A stretch of 64,000 bases of DNA, taken from NCBI RefSeq assembly GCF_003667315.2, contig NZ_RCTZ02000007.1, positions 181,525-245,524 of the forward strand. The letters are read 5' to 3'. A program made the translations under genes and the position numbers. Positions 61,503 through 64,000 of this stretch are shown here, in pieces. Below the pieces are notes generated by a model. The model did no database searches and was not told the origin of the DNA. It saw only the letters and a list, made by a program, of their open reading frames with translations. How positions within the stretch are numbered: position 1 is the stretch's first letter; each line of letters starts with the position of its first letter. The stretch comes from Tropicibacter alexandrii. GTDB lineage: Bacteria > Pseudomonadota > Alphaproteobacteria > Rhodobacterales > Rhodobacteraceae.

Positions 61503-62036
61503 TCAGGCCCTCCGGTAATTTCGTAGAAGATCCGCTGCACCACTCAGGTGAAGCGCTTTGGCGGCCCAAGCGCGCGGAATGCCCTCTTCGCCACCCGTGA
61601 ACGCGGGTTCGTTCTTGAAGCTGTCCACAATCCCGCGCGAATACTCGTGCAGGCGTCGAAACGCCTCTACAACGTCAGCCGGTGGCGTCCCGCTGCCAAC
61701 GCTCGCCGTGATCCGGTAAGGCCCATCGCTCGGCAAAGCATACCCGCCAAATGGCGAAGGTGGCGGTGTCGTTTCAGTCCAGCTTTGATTTTCCCATACC
61801 TCGACGGTGGCAATCGTCGCAGGCGTCAATGGCGGTCGCCAATCGCCTTCACCTTCCACGATCCAGACCACTTCGCGCGCGGTCCAACGGTGCGCAACAT
61901 GCCGCTCGATCTGTTGCCACAATTGCGCCGGATCGGGTTCAAAGTCTGTGCCGGTGAGTTGACCAGATACCCAGCGTGGCGCAATCTCGGGATAGGACGC
62001 AGGCAACGCCTCGGTTTGTTTAATCGTCTCCGCCAT
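61503..62036 (-). CDS. Probable head-tail connector protein
   Basis: A 177-residue protein between protease and portal. The pattern YALPSDGPYRITASVGSGTPPADVVEAFRRL followed by a helical end (AAKALHLSGAADLLRNYRRA) resembles the gp6-like and phiE125 gp8-like connector proteins: a beta part followed by helices with a basic tail. The N-terminal half is acidic and Trp-rich. The match is by pattern and place only. It follows the protease stop by 1 base and ends 1 base before the portal start. Confidence 0.6.
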   Translation of the reverse strand: MAETIKQTEALPASYPEIAPRWVSGQLTGTDFEPDPAQLWQQIERHVAHRWTAREVVWIVEGEGDWRPPLTPATIATVEVWENQSWTETTPPPSPFGGYALPSDGPYRITASVGSGTPPADVVEAFRRLHEYSRGIVDSFKNEPAFTGGEEGIPRAWAAKALHLSGAADLLRNYRRA

Positions 62037-62037
62037 A

Positions 62038-62619
62038 TTAAGCCCTCCACCGTTCCCAGACAGCCCAAGCGCTTGAAGGCTTGACCATCGGCACGGACAC
62101 GACAGGCCCCCAAGATCGCGCCTCGATCTGTGCTTGCGGGTATGCTGGCTTGGTCACGGCGCTAATCTCGATCAGGTCAGCAGACTGGACGACACGCATC
62201 AGACCATCCCCGGCGCGCTTCACATAGTCGCCGCCCTCGGTGACACGAAAGCCGGGGCTAATGCCGCCGACCAATCCAGCTTCCAAGGTTCCGAGAAAGT
62301 CACGAACAAAGCCCACGTCGCGCATTTCAGGGGCAAGCGTTGCCTCGAAGGTCAACGCATCGTCGTTGTCTTGTAGGCGCAAAGAACCCGCCGACCTCGA
62401 TGCAAGCGGACGGTCAAAGTCGTGGTGAACAAGCAAGTGAATGTCGCCGCCTGCCGCGATTGAAGCCCCGAAAGCCCGCGCTGCAAATACTTCCTGCCGC
62501 CGATCCCGACCGCCTTGCAAGACGGTCGGGACGGCATACGGGAACCGGCCCCGCAGGACGGTAGCACCGCCCGCAGAGGTGCGGACTTCAAGCCCGCCTT
62601 TGGAACCGGCCCAGAGCAT
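62038..62619 (-). CDS. HK97-family prohead protease
   Basis: A 193-residue assembly protease that removes the scaffold part of the capsid protein and then itself. The visible catalytic residues are H66 in LLVHHDFDRPLA and S121 in GGISPGFRV, with the third residue of the triad (Glu or Asp) expected in the strand DALTFEATL. The ATG at 62619 shares its A with the capsid stop (TGATG); a GTG one codon earlier is possible. Position after the capsid gene is the reverse of the usual protease-capsid order. Confidence 0.88.
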   Translation of the reverse strand: MLWAGSKGGLEVRTSAGGATVLRGRFPYAVPTVLQGGRDRRQEVFAARAFGASIAAGGDIHLLVHHDFDRPLASRSAGSLRLQDNDDALTFEATLAPEMRDVGFVRDFLGTLEAGLVGGISPGFRVTEGGDYVKRAGDGLMRVVQSADLIEISAVTKPAYPQAQIEARSWGPVVSVPMVKPSSAWAVWERWRA

Positions 62620-63875
62620 CACTGAATATCCGTCAGGATGCGGGTTTGCGCCGCGCGGGAAATGGTCACGTCCATCGTGGCCAGCGCCGTGAGACGAAGC
62701 GCGCCCGACTGTGCATCGCTGAAAACGTCTCGCACAAGATCAATCGCCCCCCAAGTGCCGACGAAGAACGGGGGAACGCCGCCCGCCGTGGTCGTCAGGA
62801 CTGCGCTCGTCACAAGCGGATCGCCGGTCGGATCGGCAAGCGCGTTGTGCGACATGACAACCGCCCCCAGCGCTTCAATCATCCGGTCAAACTCGAATTT
62901 GAACCCGCCGTCACCGACCATAACGCCGTCCATGTAATCCCAGACCTCGGGACGGATCAGCGCCCGCACATCGCCGGGACCGGTCGCCGCGTTGCCCGTG
63001 ATGAAGTCAACAACCTCGGCACGGAATGCCGCCCAGCTTGCCGCCGCATCAACGGCAGTCTCGGCAATGCCCCAGCCCGACGCGCCCGCAAAAAGCCCGG
63101 TCGGTTCGCCGCTCGATCCGCTGCCCTGAAAGACGGCATGGTCAAGTGCTTCCTCGATTGCACCGTTCATGTCGCGGCGAACAGCCTGTTCCAGCCCGGT
63201 GCCGGATTGCTTCAGCGTCTTGCGCGTGATCCGCATTTGGACGCCCAAGGTGTTATCCGGGGCAAGCGGTCGGTCGGTCGTCGCGTAGACGGTCGGGCCA
63301 GCCACGTTCGCGGTTTCGCCATTGGCCCAGCCCGCCGAAACGCTCGACGTGGTGACGGGGTATTCCAGTTCGCCCACACCCACGTTGACCATCTGGCCAC
63401 CCATGCGCGCCGCGACCGAACCGGCAAACAGGCGTTCGATGATAGGCGCGGTTCGGATCGGGTTCGGGGTTCCGCTGGCGACAGTCTCACCGGCCCGGAC
63501 TTCCAGCGCTTCCCACGGAACCGGAATCCCACGATACCCGCCGCGCGACCGCAGCTCACTGACGATTTCGCCGGTCTTGCCATCAAGGTTCCGGCCCTCG
63601 TCCAGCGAAAGCGCGACTTGGCGCATTTCAAAGCCCGCCATCACCTCGGCCCATTCGCGATCCGAACGGGTTTCGAGTTCGGCCCCGGCTTCGCGCCGCT
63701 CGGTGTCCTCGGCAATCAGCGCCGCGCGATAGCGGGTTTCATTGGTCCGAAACTCCATATCAAGCGCCTCAATGTTCCGAACCTCGTCTTGGGTCGGTTC
63801 TTCCTTGCCGACAAGGCCCGCAAGGGATTGGCGGATTTCGCTTTGCCGCCGTGCGATCTTCACTGAATCAAGCAT
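62619..63875 (-). CDS. HK97-fold major capsid protein
   Basis: A 418-residue capsid precursor. The first 75 or so residues are a charged helical segment (RQSEIRQSLAGL, DEVRNIEALDMEF) that should be the scaffold part cut off by the protease. Then comes the HK97 body with IRTAPIIERLFAGSVAARMGG, GWANGETANVAG, DRPLAPDNTLGVQMRITRKTL in the E-loop to spine region, and a C-terminal DLVRDVFSDAQSGALRL. The ATG at 63875 lies 125 bases from the window edge; what precedes it is unknown. First visible gene of the head operon. Confidence 0.9.
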   Translation of the reverse strand: MLDSVKIARRQSEIRQSLAGLVGKEEPTQDEVRNIEALDMEFRTNETRYRAALIAEDTERREAGAELETRSDREWAEVMAGFEMRQVALSLDEGRNLDGKTGEIVSELRSRGGYRGIPVPWEALEVRAGETVASGTPNPIRTAPIIERLFAGSVAARMGGQMVNVGVGELEYPVTTSSVSAGWANGETANVAGPTVYATTDRPLAPDNTLGVQMRITRKTLKQSGTGLEQAVRRDMNGAIEEALDHAVFQGSGSSGEPTGLFAGASGWGIAETAVDAAASWAAFRAEVVDFITGNAATGPGDVRALIRPEVWDYMDGVMVGDGGFKFEFDRMIEALGAVVMSHNALADPTGDPLVTSAVLTTTAGGVPPFFVGTWGAIDLVRDVFSDAQSGALRLTALATMDVTISRAAQTRILTDIQ

Positions 63876-64000
63876 CTGTTTGTCCTTTGCTCGAAGGGTT
63901 TCGCTGCATGTCGCGCAGCAAGGTGAACCGCCCCGGGTTTGCCGGAGAGTTTTTTGTTCAAAACTTAGGCGACGTGATCAAGAGCATTTATGCTCGCGTA

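Larger units (their letters stand above)
57566..64000. mobile_element. Integrated phage-like element at tRNA-Arg, left part only
   Basis: From the tRNA-Arg 3-prime end to the window edge: tyrosine integrase reading toward the tRNA, four small leftward genes, a rightward Xre regulator with operator repeats, and a leftward head operon (capsid, protease, connector, portal). The small-gene part (58.7-60.1 kb) is more AT-rich than the surrounding chromosome. No terminase, tail, lysis or replication gene is seen. The right attachment site is outside the window; I found no second copy of the tRNA 3-prime end inside it. The last 125 bases (63876-64000) upstream of the capsid gene hold no gene that I can see. 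Confidence 0.88.

Noticed and set aside
57489..64000. A right attachment site (second copy of the tRNA-Arg 3-prime end) inside the window
   Set aside because: No second copy of the T-arm and acceptor sequence was seen to the right of the tRNA, so the element continues past the edge.

Overview
The window comes from a GC-rich alphaproteobacterium, most likely Rhodobacterales (Roseobacter/Rhodobacter relatives). The evidence is the irr-fabA-(fabB)-(fabI) neighbourhood, the gene run miaB / phoH-ybeY-corC-lnt-metK / trmB, an aroA-cmk pair, a SAM/SAH-type riboswitch in front of metK (a class known mainly from Rhodobacterales), a DUF1013/TrcR gene, and many overlapping ATGA or GTGA gene junctions. 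No species is claimed. || Positions 1 to about 57.4 kb are ordinary chromosome, arranged as short operons. Left to right they hold: glyA (cut by the window edge) and nadK; a Crp-like regulator with a matching palindrome in front of it; propionyl-CoA synthetase prpE behind a cluster of TTTGCAAA-like boxes; NADP-malic enzyme maeB; a tightly overlapped nucleoside-salvage operon cdd-deoA-deoB-add-upp; envelope proteins, an acyl-CoA ligase, a sulfotransferase, a lysozyme-like protein and a periplasmic RNase T2; trcR; a LysR-amidase-TRAP transporter cluster; dnaX-ybaB-recR; an ankyrin protein; amino-sugar genes (GlcNAc kinase and nagA); irr and the unsaturated fatty acid genes fabA, fabB and fabI, which are separated by a HWE sensor kinase and two small opposite-strand genes; a DedA protein and a flavin reductase; miaB; two neighbouring envelope genes sharing a 34-residue module; phoH-ybeY-corC-lnt; metK; a periplasmic ClpP-like protein and trmB; aroA-orf-cmk; an aldo/keto reductase; and a LacI-type regulator coupled to a YcaQ-like DNA glycosylase. 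|| At 57489 lies a tRNA-Arg(CCT) gene, followed at once by a tyrosine recombinase reading toward it. From there to the right edge (64000, not the end of the element) the DNA is an integrated phage-like element. It has a leftward early operon (four small unknown genes and the integrase), a rightward 73-residue Xre-type regulator with ATAAC-N3-GTTAT inverted repeats in the divergent promoter region, and a leftward head operon in the order capsid, prohead protease, probable connector, portal. No terminase, replication, tail or lysis gene is visible, so a compact satellite, a defective prophage and a complete prophage continuing to the right all remain possible. || Intergenic DNA carries two dispersed repeat families, each seen twice: a perfect 26-bp palindrome at 1304 and 5571, and a 28-bp core next to GC hairpins at 45747 and 51597. 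Several factor-independent terminators are also clear. The least ordinary items are the tRNA-Arg element with its head-gene order and operators, the CRP-like and TTTGCAAA-like operators, the paired envelope module, and the interrupted fab cluster.
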